A stretch of 64,000 nucleotides of DNA from Seriola aureovittata (Eukaryota; Chordata; Actinopteri; Carangiformes; Carangidae). A model generated the notes under the pieces. That model saw nothing but the letters and a program-made list of their open reading frames with translations. It made no database searches and was not told the origin of the DNA. Position numbers and translations under genes: made by a program. Shown here piece by piece: positions 15,001-29,100 of this stretch. Positions within the stretch are counted from its first letter, which is position 1. Every line of letters begins with the position of its first letter. Location of the stretch: positions 9,520,501 through 9,584,500 of the forward strand of contig NC_079373.1 of assembly GCF_021018895.1 (NCBI RefSeq), in the 5' to 3' direction.

Positions 15001-18000
15001 TTCTCTTTCACCTCAAACGAATTTCTCATGTACAGGTGTATCAGTGTGGGCACCACAGTCGAAATATTTCTTTCTTCTTTAACTGTCTCCATGCAGTCTC
15101 TAAAGACGTTTTATTGGCAGAGTATTTGATTATCAAATACTGTGGAGATCATATAGTGCCAGTATTTTATGTCGAGTTCAGGCCTTCACACACCTATGAT
15201 CATTTCAGTTTATCTCATGTAAATGCAATACATTTTTTCAAGCTCATATATTATACATATATCTGTTATCTGCCATCTCTCATTCCTGAGGAGATACGGT
15301 AAAGGTGCTATTATGAGCAAATATATATTGTGGATGTACACAACAAAGCCTGTACAATATAAACCATTTTCAATACATATAGTCTTCCAGTAACTGCCAG
15401 TTTGTGAAAATTGCAATAGTTTTTTTTGTTTGTTTTGTTTTTTTCTAGTTCTCTGTTTTTTGTGTGCATCAGAAAAGTATTCAAAAGGTGGTCAAAATTT
15501 CAATCACACTTACTGTGGTCTTAAAAGATTGCCACAGTGTTAAATCAACATTTCACTGGCAGACTCTCAACAAGAATTGAGTGCTAAATCTTCACAAAGG
15601 TAAATGGTGATGATGCTTTTATTGTACACACCCGTAGTAAATTTAGAGGACTCACATGACAGGTGGAAGGCAGCGTATCGCAGTGTCTGTCTGTTGTCAG
15701 TATTTCAGTATAATTTATTATCTCACTGAGATAAACCATAGTATTTTTCAAGGTTTTTTAGCCACTTCAGTGGCATGGCACTATAGATGGAAATGCCACA
15801 CTACCAGTCAGTCCACAAGTTTGGTCCAGAATGAAATATCTCAACAACCGTCAAATAGATTTCTATGACATTTTGTACCTCATCTAGCAGCCACATGATC
15901 TTTGTGTTTTTAGTGAAATGTCTCGGCAACTATTGGATAAATTTCCATGAACTTCGGTACATGCATTCATGTACCCATTGGGATTAATTCCTCTGATTTT
16001 TCTTTTTTTTTTTTAAATCTCACACCATCATCAGTTCATCATTAGTTGGTTTAGTGTGAATTAGCAATTTTTAGCATGCTATCACGCTTAAGTAAGTTCG
16101 ACAATACCCTCTAACTATCACCATGTTAGCATTGTGATTGCAAGCACGTATGATATGTTAGTTTGGTTTAACTACTGTAGTACAGTCTGTTAAAATAACT
16201 GTAAGCCTGTAAGATTAGTCTCAAAATGGACAAACCTGCAAATTCTTGTTGTAACATCACACTGATTAACTTTTATGTTGAATTTTTATGTTAAAGGAGA
16301 TCTCGTTAGTGAAGTATGTTTCTTTGTATTTCTGGTTGTTATTTTCAGTCATCCTGCTGATCTTTACTCAGTCTACCCATGCAGGATGCCTTTGTTCCAC
16401 TGCTAATGTGCCACCTGTGACACCCGCGGCAGGTCAGACCAGTTTGCTGCAACTCTGTTTACATTATAGGTGGTGTCATAGAGCAGGATTTTGTGGTTTT
16501 AGCTCAGTACACTATGTATTGGACTGAAGATCAGTTTCACAGTACTTGTAATTTGCTTGAGTTTTGCCCTGTTAAGCTGCTTTTATACATCTACAACACT
16601 GCATGTCATAGGATAATTATGTGACAGCTACAGTGTAGCCCCTAATCACTTTGGAGATTCACATTTCCATATGATCAACTGCACTGTTATAGAATAAAAT
16701 CACCCTGCAGTATATAAAGAAATATGTTAAGATAAGTGGCACACCACCAGCTACATTAAAATGCAGCTCACACATCAATAATTTAAATCCAGTGATATAA
16801 TACATATATTAATATAAATCTCTGAAAGCGTTAATCAATTCCCTTACTTTGGATACATCAGAGCATTATGCTGATAATACTTGTCTGTGTTTACTTAAGT
16901 AAAATCTTTAGCCATCGTTATGAAAATGTAAAAGTTCCAAAACACTTTTTTACATACTCAGTTTAGGTATTTTATAAAGGCCACATGCAGGTAGTGAATA
17001 CACACTCCATGGGGTAGGTGAGGCTAACAACTAGCAAGGTCACTCCAGGTAAGTATAGTAACGTTGAAAGTACAAAAAACAAAATGACAAATCCTAATCC
17101 TATCCTGTCAGTGCTTTCTGATGCTTTACTGGTTGGATTTCATTGACTTAAAAACCGCAACAATTTAAAAGCTTTATTGAGAGCGGGATAGATGATAGCT
17201 ACTGTAGATTGATATGTTTGTCTAGGCATTATTGAAGTGTGGGTTCAGCTCCCACCTAGGGGATTTCCTGCCTGTGTGTCTCTCTCCAGGCATCCTACAC
17301 AGGAGTATCTCGCCTGCTTACGGATTGCATTTCCATGTGGGGATTTTCTTTCTTTTTTTTTTTTTTTTCAAGGTATTAAGGGAAAACCGTAAACAGTTGA
17401 TTATTATTTGTATTTTTCCCCTCAGCCAATTGTCCGTAATCCCTGTGGAGGAGCTTAAGAGTTAGATTTCTGGCATCCATGGCCCTATCTTTACATAACG
17501 GCCACAGACAAATGGAGTGTGTCTCGTTTTGACTGAGCCACACATTTAGGCCAGAGGGCAAAGACAAGCCAGCGAGTTGAGTAGAGAAGCCACCCAAACA
17601 GCTAGCATTAATACAGCCGAACAACACAATCAATTTCAGATGTAGCTTAGTCTCATTTATTTGCACGCACAGACTGACTTTCACATGCAAGGAAACACAC
17701 ATGACACACACCCCATTTACATTCCTGATGTATCTGCTGGTCGCAGATGTGGTGATGTTGGATGCTCTGGTCCTTGCCGTCCTCTGGACAGGGGGGCAGA
17801 TCCAGCAACGGCCTCTCTAATGTGACAGGTGAAGTGGTCTCATTCGGATCCAAAAATCAATTTTGCGTGGACTTTGCTGCAGCATTCTCCTCTGGGCTCT
17901 TCCCAGCGATTTTGTGTACACATGTTGGTGACAGAAAACAAGCCGCGCTGCCGTTGTTCCAACTCCCATCGTCTTTTCTATGAAATGGCATCCATCAAAG

Positions 18001-21000
18001 TTAATGGGCTGTAATCATCACCACAAATACACTGTCGCACGTCCCACTGCTCGATCCTGAGTATTCAACTCCCAGTCAATGGGATGTAAAGAGCGACAAA
18101 TGTGAGGAACACAATTTCCCATATCATTAACAAGTCCAAGTGAGAATTGGAGGAGAATCCCAAAACGTTTCAAAATTTAAAAGATCTCATCTGCTTCATC
18201 AGCGTCTTTGGGGACTGCAGAGGAGAAACGTTTGTTAGATATGCATGTGATATACAGTCAATACTACTGACACTGTGTTTTCAGGCATCCATCAACGTTG
18301 TCATCTTGTATTAAAGCGTGTCACCCGCCAACCGACAGATCTGCTGTGTGGTAGATAGATTAATTTTCCAAGTAGCCAATCCTGCCAGCTTTATATCAGA
18401 GTTCAGCGTATAGCGTATATCTACTTATCTCCAGGCTGTATGCTGCTGGACTTCTGATTATACATCACACAGCCACACACTCACACAGACACACAGACGC
18501 ACAGATACACAGACTACTCTTTCAGTGCCTGGCATGGCAGCGCTCCAAGAAGGCTGTCCCTGATGTATTTCTGTGTCTGATAGGATGTTTTAGCCGTAGC
18601 ATCCCCAGAAGACAATTTGTAGACCTCAACAGATGGAGAAGTCCAATTAGAAAAGCGGGTGAATGAATTGGAGAAATGGGAGACAAACATTCCAACTCTT
18701 TCTCTCTCCCCCAGGACAGACAGCTAATCTTAGAGTACAGGTACAAAACCAACATCACTTCTGTTTTGGAGGGGAAACATTAACAAAAAAAAGAGAGAAA
18801 TAAAAGCTAAAAAGCAAGCAGAAAAAAGGCAAAAGATTTGATTTGTTAACACTACACAATCAAAGAGGAAGGCGCTGAATTTGATACAGCTCGCTCTCGC
18901 ACCACATCTACAGTATGTATAAATATCTCCTTCTGTTGTCTGATTCTTCAAGGGCAGACGTCCCACAAAGCAATTGCCTTGCCATCAGCCAAGACCAAAA
19001 AGAGGAGAAGAAATGAAAAAGTGCTTAAATATAGCAACCCCCTGGGATAGTGGAAGGGAGGGTGTGCTGTAGTGTGATTAAAATGAATAACCTTCATTCA
19101 GTCACGATTGTTAACGGTACATTCGAATGTGCAGTCTGCGGTGGAGCCAAAGCCGTGCAGCTCCGCCTGTCTTCCGAGTGTTAACATCATTATTCATCAG
19201 GAGGCCTGTCCTCTGCCGTGACAAAGATGCTGAAGTTCTATATAATGGGAGTTGTGTCATTAAGTACACATGCTTTCTGCCACTGGCCCAGGGTCAGTTC
19301 AATTCATGCTTGAGCCACCCCTGCTGTGAGAGCAGACATAGTGGATGCAAGACAAATTTTCATCATCAAACTGACCTTTTTGGTTGTATTGTTGTTGCTG
19401 TTGTTGTTCCGCCCATGGCCCCGAGTTATTATTTTTCATGTCATTTTTTGATTTGACAGGAGAAGTCTCGTGGAGTGAAATGGAAAAAGTAATGATGTCC
19501 CCATGCGCATGAAGTAGTGTGGTGCAGGTGGGGAGATGGTGGTTATGGCTGCAGCTAGCAGCTCTACTCTGCCCCAGGGGCCAGTCAGCAGCTGTTAGAA
19601 GAGATGCAGCTCTTCCCAATACTTCCCCACAGGTTCTCACTGGTTCCTGGTACTCGCTGTTATCTAGGCTCACTGCTGTCGCCGGCCTGGCTGCTGTCCA
19701 CACTCTCTGAGAGAGCGCTCAGTACATTTTTCCGCTTCACCACTCTTTCTGTCTCATCCCAACCTCGCTATTCCCTCCAGTTCGACTGTGAGATTTTGAA
19801 GTGTTCCTTTGAACTTGCAGTCGTGTTTTTTTAAACGGCTGGATTTTGTACCTTGATGTTTGTTTCTAAGACGCTCTCCGAGGAATTTTAAATGCCTCTC
19901 TCCGTGGTATGACAAACAATCTGAGACCATTTCGGTATTGAGTTGTGTCTACTTACAGTATGCCATACGAGGTAATGTCTATCCTGAATGTGTGTGTAGC
20001 TTTGTACGTACAAGAAGAAAACCTGGAAAGGAGGGGCTGCAGCTGTTTGGCGTAAAAAGCTAATATAGACAATTTAAAGTTGCAACTCAAACAGAATCTA
20101 GAAGTTTTTGGGTGTTGAACACAAAAAAAATTGATCTTTCACCCCAACATCTATTATCCTGAGACTTTTCCTTTCCTCCAAATTCTAGAGATATATTTGG
20201 CCTATTGGATTTATGCTGTAACATAACTTGTCCAGAGTCTGCAGATTTACGCCTCTACAATTAGTCAGATAATCGTTAAAATTCACTCTCGCCCTTGGAA
20301 TCAGTAGTTTGACTGAACAATCCCAATATAAAGTCCACTTACTAGCTCTCTCGCAGGTTTCAGTCCTGTCTTACAGTCTTCGTCAGCAGATGGAGTTTGC
20401 TCAGTTGTCATGACGATGACAAGTGTTGCTTTTTATTTTTCTTTTATAATTAAATCACCTCTGGGCGTTGGTCAAGACATCACCGTACCTTCAGGTCTGG
20501 AAATGCTGATGACATTTTAAATTATTTCTTGACATCTACATTTAATAGTTTAAACTGTTTATCATTTAAAAGGGTTAGACCTTCTCCAGAGATTTAGACT
20601 TGCATTTTCATACTTGGTTTTTTAAGCTGAGTACTGCTGATCCTCAACTGATCTTCATGTGTAAAATTGGTGGAGTTCCCCTTAATCAAAAAAGCAATGA
20701 ATAGATTAATCGATACTGAAAATAATATATAAACCAAGGCCTTAATGGGCTATTGGATAAAACTTCAATATTCAGATTAAATCACTGAGACCAAAGTCTG
20801 GCGACGCTGTTCTCTGCCATTAAAAATCAGATTTTCAGATACTGCAGCTCATGAATGCTCACACTGCAAACTCAGAGTTAAGGGGCCATTTGGTGGAGGG
20901 AACTGATATCCAGCGGCTGCTCTGTGTGGAATCGCACATCAAAGTTAATCTTGCACCGTCTGCTCTGGCGCCGTGGAGCACTAATCTGCTGTCAGTGTGA

Positions 21001-24000
21001 TGAGGCTCCTGGACCAGTTCCCCTTTCCAACACAGAGGCACTAATCTGAGAGGCCTTTCACGTTCGTGCTCGTCTCAATCACCTGACCACACAACAAAGG
21101 TCACAGGGGTCACTTTGAAATCTCATCTGGTCAATACTAAGTGACAATTAGCATACAGTGTGTTTCAGTTAGAGGGCAGTTTGGACTATCATGCTGATTT
21201 TCATCTGTCACAACTATTTCAAGTGCATTTTTTGTAATTCAGAGACTGGAATTTTACAGACAAATACATAAAAAAGTACAATTAATTCAATTAACACGGC
21301 CATTACTAATGCTATTCCTGATTTTAGGCTACTACTCTTAATTTTTTTTCGTAATTGCTCATCAATAAATTTTAGCGTTTTCACCTTTAACCCCACCTCA
21401 GGTCGTCACATGGCAGAGGTGAGGTAATTCGCTGCCTGCTCGATCAAAGCTTTTGGTGTTCAAAAAAATGCCACCACTCTCTCCCCCGCATGCCGATTAA
21501 CCTATGATGAATACGGAATGAGTTCATTAGCATAATCGCTTGAGTGTCTGATGATTTCATTTCATTATCACGTTCTCTCATAATCCATAGCTCTGGCGCC
21601 CCTTCGTGCTTCCTACCCCTCTTTCATGTTCCTTTGCCCTCCCCATTCAGCCACGAAGGAGTGTAATTGCATTATCAAAGTATTATACTGACGTTATGGG
21701 AATATATTTTTAGCCCCTGGCTTTCTGAAGTAATGTAAGGAGAATGGGCAATCTAAACATGGGATGACAAATTAGACTTTGAGCACTGTTTGAGTCAGTT
21801 TACACTGGTTTCATCATGTCCTGATGGAAGACTTGCATCATCCAGACCTCCCTCTGACACACAGAAAGTATTATTCTCACATTTGTATGTTTGTATTTTA
21901 TGGGTCCATGTGGACACTTAACCCTCCTAAAACTTCGATGAATACAGAAGAGCCATTCATCGAGTAATTAAAAGAAACTGCCACGAGGAATTTGGTCATA
22001 ATCGTGACGACGAGGAGCTGGAGGAGAGGTGACTTGGCATATAATAGCAGTGAAATGGGAGTACTTTTTTGCATAGGACAGCAGTTGTTTCTCAAGTGTC
22101 AGCAGGTGTAGACTGAGCGAGTGGAGAAGAGCAGAAGAAAAGAAAAATGTCAAGCAGGGCTGTGCTAGCACTGCATGATAATAGAAAAGGAGGAGAAAAA
22201 GAAAGAGAATGAAGCGTTTCATCTCCAGCTCATAGTTAGAGGCAGGCAGGTCCAGGCAGAGGAAGGGTGAGTCAAAGTCAGGAATGGAAGAGCGGTAGAG
22301 AGGAAAGCTTTTTATCATCCCTGACTCTTAAGAAGATCTCCCAAATGAGAGAGGGCGTGCATGCTAATGTCAAAGCCGCGATGATAACTAGCCGCCTGGT
22401 TTCACAGGGTGAGGGTTAAGCTGGGATTTGGAGGGCTGAGGGAATACATGTTTGATATGTGAGCGAGAGAGAGAGAGAGCTGAGGTGCCTTTGCCAGGGC
22501 TATACGTGGGGGATTATTCTATATGGTTTATCTCTGTCTGCATAGCTAAATGAGAGGAATTTCACTGGCCTTTATTGGCTGTGTGTAGCTCCTGAGATTC
22601 CTGGGTGAACGTTCAGCTGCGAGATCAAAGCCACATTGACACTGCTGCACCACAAAGTCTTCATTTACAAAGTATTAACACTGACTGGCATGTAGTCATG
22701 CATGCCACGGCTGTTTCCTTGAACTTCACATGCAAACCTTCAGCTTTATGCCTTTCACAAATCTGCAGAGACGGGATCTCAGTTGGATTGCAGAGAGCAT
22801 GGAGAAAAAAAAAGAAAAAGATCTCTCACATCTGCTCCACACTGTATTTAACTGCATTTCAACATCCAATCAGAACAATGTAGTCTGAGCGTTGTTGCCC
22901 ACCGAGTCGGCGATGTTTTTCACCTATCTCAAAGTTGTCCTTCCCTGTAGCTATTGTTCGCAGTTACTCATACTCAAGCGCTCTGTTTTTCCTACCACAC
23001 GCATTACACCAGGCAGTGCGGTCCACTGGCTCCCTGCTATCTCTGCTTTCCCATCTCCCCATTATGTTGTGTAGTTGTGCCAGCCTCTCCTTCTCTCCCT
23101 TATCACCTGCAGTGAAAATCTAGTGGGCTAATCCCAGCGCCTGTGGGATTCCCCCCTCTATAATGATGTATATCTGAGGGATAGCATCAGAGCAGAGTGC
23201 TATCAGCCCACACACTCTTAATCCCATCAGTCTTTGGTGTCCAAACCCAGGAGAGGCAGCGTTTTGGATGTTGTGCTCCCGGCCTGTAGCCAGAGATGCA
23301 GTGCAGAACATCAGGAATGATACGTGGTGTTTAGGGATCATGTTGGAGATCATGTTCACTTATTGTGCTTCTGATTCTGAAACCTTGTGGTGTTCCTCCC
23401 TGAGGATTGCATTGCAGTGGTACATCCTGTAGCTGTGCCACTGAATTGAAAAATTCCTCTCTGCAGGGTGTAAGTCACCACTCTCTCTGGCATTATAAAA
23501 AACATGTATTTGCTTTGTTTTATGATGGAGATGGATAAATACAGAATTTAGTTAATATTTGAACATGCTGACCAAAACACAAAACAGATTTACATTTGGT
23601 TCATCAATTATAAAAACATATGGTACACCAGAGAGTGTTTTCCTTTATTCAGCAAGCGTCACCCTTGTTTATCTGTAAATGCAGCAATCTCTGTTTGCTG
23701 CATTTCTCTTTTCGCTCTCGCTGGCCAGATTCATGATGCCTATTGGCACAGGAAAGAACGATCATATAGCCTTCCCTTTCTTGTTTTTATGAACTAAATT
23801 TTTTATGAGGGCTCTTAATATGACATAACCACCCTCAAGACCTCTCCCACAGCACTCTATAAATCTTGCGGTTTTCACAAATAAAACCTGAGAAAATTTA
23901 CATCATCTTGTCACTCATGTTAGTATCCCTCCATGACATGCAGCCGGTATAATCCATTTTCTGGAGATTCTAAATTCATAGTTGTACAAGCATGATTGAG

Positions 24001-26081
24001 TTCAGAAGGAAAATTACATTTTTGTGGTACATCTATTATTTAACTGTCAGCAAAGATGAATATTGTGTTCTTTCAGCCTTGTGGAGAAGGTACAGAGAAC
24101 CATATTGTCGAGGAGCGTTGCTCCATTTGCTCCTTGTCATGGCTTGTAAAAATGGAGCCTTTCTCGGTTGGTCAGTGAAAGGCCTCATCGCTTCTATGTC
24201 AAGTCCCTAGATAAGATTTTAATGTTGTGTCCACTCTGACAATCTTTGATAGTCTGCAGCGGCTGTGCATTTCACATTACATTCGCCCCCGAGATGTCGC
24301 CTCTTCTGATACAGTATCTCAAACTTCCCGACCTTGCCACTGTTCTGGTGTCCCTGCACAGTTTTAATGCCTCTCTGTGTCATTATCAACTTTTGATTGG
24401 TACAGTCAGTGACAGCATCAGAGTTTCAGGATAGTTGACAGGTTTTTTGCTCACAGGTTTGGAGGGCTTGCTGTAGAAGCCATTGAGCTGTGAAACCGGA
24501 TGAGTGAATTACCTCAGGAAGCGCTGATAGTGAGCTTGGTGTGCGACGGGATGTTTGGTGAAGGTCAAACAGAAAATCATGCATTCACAGAATTATCAAA
24601 GACCAGCTGAGGGTACTTGATGCAGAGAGCATGTTTGGAATTTACCAATCTCATCTTTTTGAAATGATAAAAAATGCTAATGCTGTGCCAAACTAAAAAT
24701 GGTTGACCTTGACATTTTTTCTCGATAAAGTGCTTCTTCAAATGAATGTCTTGTTTTAGCATCTCAAAGAGCGACTCATAGTAAGTTCCCTCTGACTCAA
24801 CACACACAACAGATACCACTGAGTCCATTGGATATGTCTCTGAGCGATTTCCCCTGCTTGCAGATAATAAAGAGACAAATGCTGAGTGGGATGCAAAGTT
24901 AAACCAATCTCAGGGAAGAAGGTGAGATTGAAATTAATTTGAGATTCAGATTATCAGATTGCAGGCCCCTCAGTAATTATCACCATGAAACAACACGTGG
25001 TGGATGGATGGTGCATGAGATAGGACCGTGTGCTTAATTCATCTTGATTCTAATCAGCTGACGAGTCAAAACCCTTAATGTATTAATCAAATTAGTTTCA
25101 TTCCATTGCTTCTCATTGAAATATCAAAGAAGAGTAGATCAAAGTGCGATTTAATGTCTTTACCATGACGGATTTAATAGGATGGCACCCTCCTGCCTGG
25201 CAGCTTTGGTTTCTTCATCACATGATTTTTCTTTATTTGAACACCTTGACCTTGATCGCTCACATCAGTGGGATTGAATACTGTGATGCCATTTGAGCAT
25301 CAGTCTTTCCCTTTGCTTTTATCAATGCACTTTACTACAGTCACGTCTGCAGGAGGCGAGCTAGTTTAACAGTAGAGCCCGGGAAGAGAAAGCTGGAAGT
25401 ACCATGACCGAGGTGCCAGTGGATGATTGGATTTTAACGCTGTTGACAAAGCCCTCTCAGCTGGAAGATCTGCCACAATCCTTCTTGGATCCTAATTGTC
25501 AGCACTGCTAAGCTGTTGGCGATGCTCTCCGCTGGCATGTGAGTTGGTGGGATAGCAGGACTCACTTTAGACCTCTATGATTATATCAGAAACTTGAGCC
25601 TGTGCTCACTTAAGGGAGGTTTGTACCTCAGTATTGCATTTCTCCTGCCAACAGCCACACACGTCAACAGGTTGGTTGATTTGTGTGCAGTAGACGCAGC
25701 AGCTCAAATGACTAGAAAAGGTCTGACTTTTACAATTTAGGCTCATTTTACTTGAAAAGCTTTTCATTTCATTCTGTTTGATTTGGACTCTCAGAGAGAC
25801 GTGCCCTCTCTCTGAGAAGAGAAAATAAACAAATGACGTGTTTGTAAAGTCATCCAGATATGTTTTTTTTTTTTTTTTTTTTCTCGCTTCCCACTAACCA
25901 GATGGCAGTCAGATTTCAGACACAGGGTTCTGGAAGACAATCAAGGAACAAGATTGTTTTTTAGAAAGGGGGATTGGTTAAAGTAGATGTCAAATTAAAG
26001 GTCTTTTCACACACACACACACACACACGCACACACACACGCACACACACACACACACACACATATTCTTAGTGACCGCCT

Positions 26082-26130
<49 letters not shown>

Positions 26131-29100
26131 TCAGGCGTGTCCATGTTTCAGGGTGTCGCCACTCGCTGTGAGGCAGTGAGGTCATGTATAGAAATCTGTC
26201 TCAGAGCACCCCCTGATGGAATACCGCACCACTTTTAAGGTCAGCCGCACAAACTCTGCCACACAGGTTGATACAGGGACTCATGAATGTTTGATTGGTC
26301 TATTATCCGAGCCGGGCGGGGACATTCATCCCCCGGTTCTGGAATTCAAATATTCCTTTTAGTCTGACATTTCTCCTACAACGTCTGAGGCGAACCCCCC
26401 AGTTTCACTCTCTCTCACTGCGCTGGGCTTCATCTGCAATGCTGTCATCTCGCTGTAGGACAATTCTACAGGATGCGCTGTTTTTAAGAGCGGTGCGACT
26501 GCGAGCACAGTATGGTTTCAGGTGGGTGGAACTGGGGAATTGATACTCAGTCATTCCGACACCCCTCTTCCTCCTCTGCAGGGTGGATAAGGATCTGGCT
26601 ATCCATCTTTGTGTTTCACCCATGTCAACTCGGGGTAGCAAACGTGGGCACCTGGTAGTCGGAGACAACAAGAACAAAGCAGGAACATTACTTTAATCTC
26701 TCGCTGCCGTTAATTCCTACCTCTGCCATCATCCAGGAGGCAGAGCTTTGTGTATCTCAGCTTCCCCCTTATGAACAATCCATCACTGTTAGTGCTTCTC
26801 TCCAGAGTGCGCTAGCTCCTTTCTTTTTTTTTTCACCTGCTCACTACTATGCTTTGCTTTCAAAAGACGAGGCTCGCCGAAAGAACTGCAATGCATTGTA
26901 TTCCACAGTTCACTGTTCACACTTATTTTCACATCCAGCAGCATCTCTGCCACTCGTCCCATTGGAATAAAACACATGTGAGCAGTCACATTAATGGCAT
27001 TATAGGCTTTCAACAGCACATCCAGAATCTATAATTGACACCTGCTGTCAGGCTCCGTCAGTGATTACAAAGGAAAATGACTTGACCTGTAATGAACTGT
27101 TAAACTAATGACATCTGTGTTAGATCACTCAACTTGAAAGCAAACTGTTGTACATGAGGTCTCATCAAGCGTGATATTAAAATGTCCACTTTTACATCTT
27201 TCCGCCCAAGCTCTGTAAAAGCCCAGGCTGTTGGGCCCAACGTGATGGAAACCTGAGGCTAATGACTCAAGCAGACGGCCGTGGGCATTAGACAACTTCA
27301 TTTATGAAATAGTCAACCTCCCGTGTAGCGATACATTCACATTACCCTGCCTCACTTGAGAGACGCGCTGCTGTCACAGCCACTGAGCAATGCTGATGTC
27401 CTTTCCTACCTGCATTCATCTTACTCTCAGGAGGTAATGGTCTTCTCAGGTCATTTGCGCATTAGGGTCCCGATCATTCATCTCACCCACCTGCAATCCT
27501 GTGTACTGCTGGTCCTCTGCAGCACATGGAGGGATGTTTGGAAGACAAGGAAAACATTCACTCTCTGAATCATTTATTCGCACTGTTTCCTAAACAGTGC
27601 TGCCTGTGGTATAACAGGCAGAGGGGTGTTCATGAACATGTAGGTTATGTTGGAATGATTTGTGTGTCTAATTTGCAGCCTTGTTCCTAATAATTGCCTT
27701 GGAGAAATCAGGACTTGCTGCCTTATGTTTTTTTTTTTAATATATTTGTATGATATTGAATGAAAACTACCTCTCTGTGTGGCAACCGAATATCACTGAG
27801 TTTGTGGTTAAATGTAAATGTTCAGCTTGTTAGTTTTGGTTGTAATGGCTGCTAAGTGGCACTGGAGGTGTCTGCTAATGTAAAGAAAGTGAGATCATGA
27901 AGACAGTTTGATTTCAGTTTTACCTTGAGCATAGACAGGTCTGAGTGCCTGAGAGAAGACAGACACATTAATCTCGTGAATGGGAATCATTCAGTCCCAT
28001 CTGACATATATACAACCATTAATCTGTTCGTGCTGAATGTATCCTGTCCAACATTTGTATGATGTTGAAAAACGACACGCTTGTGGAACAGTGTTGTGCA
28101 CCATTTCCAAACAGACGTTTTTTTCTCTCTTATCTTGAACAGGAATCGTTTTAATGTGGTTTCACCGTCTATCTACATTCAATATTCAAGGCCCATTATG
28201 ATGTGGGAAGAAGAACAAAACACACAAGAGGCTGTTTCTGAGGCCCACAGACTCGAGCGATCTCTCCAGGGTTTGGCATCATGCTGTTCCCTTCCCCCTT
28301 TAGCTTTCACTCCATGTGATACTACTCCCTGTATCTTCCACAAGCTGTTTGGCTAACAGAGGTCACAGGGGATGTGTAGCACGTTTGGTCACGACGTGAA
28401 AGCATTAGCCGGTGCCAGCAGGTGTGTAATTATATATGAAACGGGGGTTTTAAAAGAGGAGCATCACAGTGGCATGTAGAAAGTAGGCCAGGAAGCAGAG
28501 ACTTCAGAAAAGTCCTATTTATTGCTCACTCACTTCAAATGTGTGACTTCTTATTTGAAGTAGTGAAATAATCCAAGGTCACTGTAACTATTTCAAGACG
28601 ATTAAAAATAACATTAAACACACAACAACATGACAAAACAAGCGTCCAGGGCGGATTCTTTGAAAGGAATTCTTTTTTTTTTTTGGTATTGTTTTTCTAC
28701 CCTGTGTGCTCACTGTCGTCTGTTGTCTGTGTTTCAGGTATGGTGACATGGTGCCAAAAACTATCGTGGGGAAGGTGTTTGGGTCCATATGCTCTCTGAG
28801 TGGGGTGCTGGTCATTGCCTTGCCTGTCCCTGTCATAGTGTCAAACTTCAGCCGTATCTACCACCAAAGCCAGCGGGCGGAGAAGCGACGAGCCCAGAGG
28901 GTACTGCCCCTCCCTCTGCCTCTCTCTCTTCCTTTCTCTCCCTATCTCTCTTTATTTTTTTCTCCTATCTGCCTCTTTCCTCTGTCTCTGTCTTCTCCAC
29001 ACATAACAATGACAGGGCAAATGTTATCTCCCAGAATATTAATCTTGTATTGTGCTTCTGTGTACTGTATGTGTGTATTGGGCGGGCTAAAGTTGCTTGA

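Larger units (their letters stand above)
3695..28737 (+). other. kcnd2: kcnd2 intron 1 (about 25 kb)
   Basis: This long intron starts GTAGGT and ends TTTCAG and interrupts the glycine codon of the selectivity filter. It contains no exon that I recognise on either strand. It holds a Tc1-like transposon remnant (9724-11007), AT/GT satellite DNA (8534-9035), CA and GT microsatellites (4388-4418, 5123-5142, 26007-26129), two dispersed fish-type repeats (about 12300-12500 and 15800-16190), and homopolymer runs. Some AT-rich stretches without repeat character (about 21480-21790 and 24880-25190) look like possible conserved non-coding elements. The mammalian counterpart is far longer, from memory hundreds of kb. 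Confidence 0.85.
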
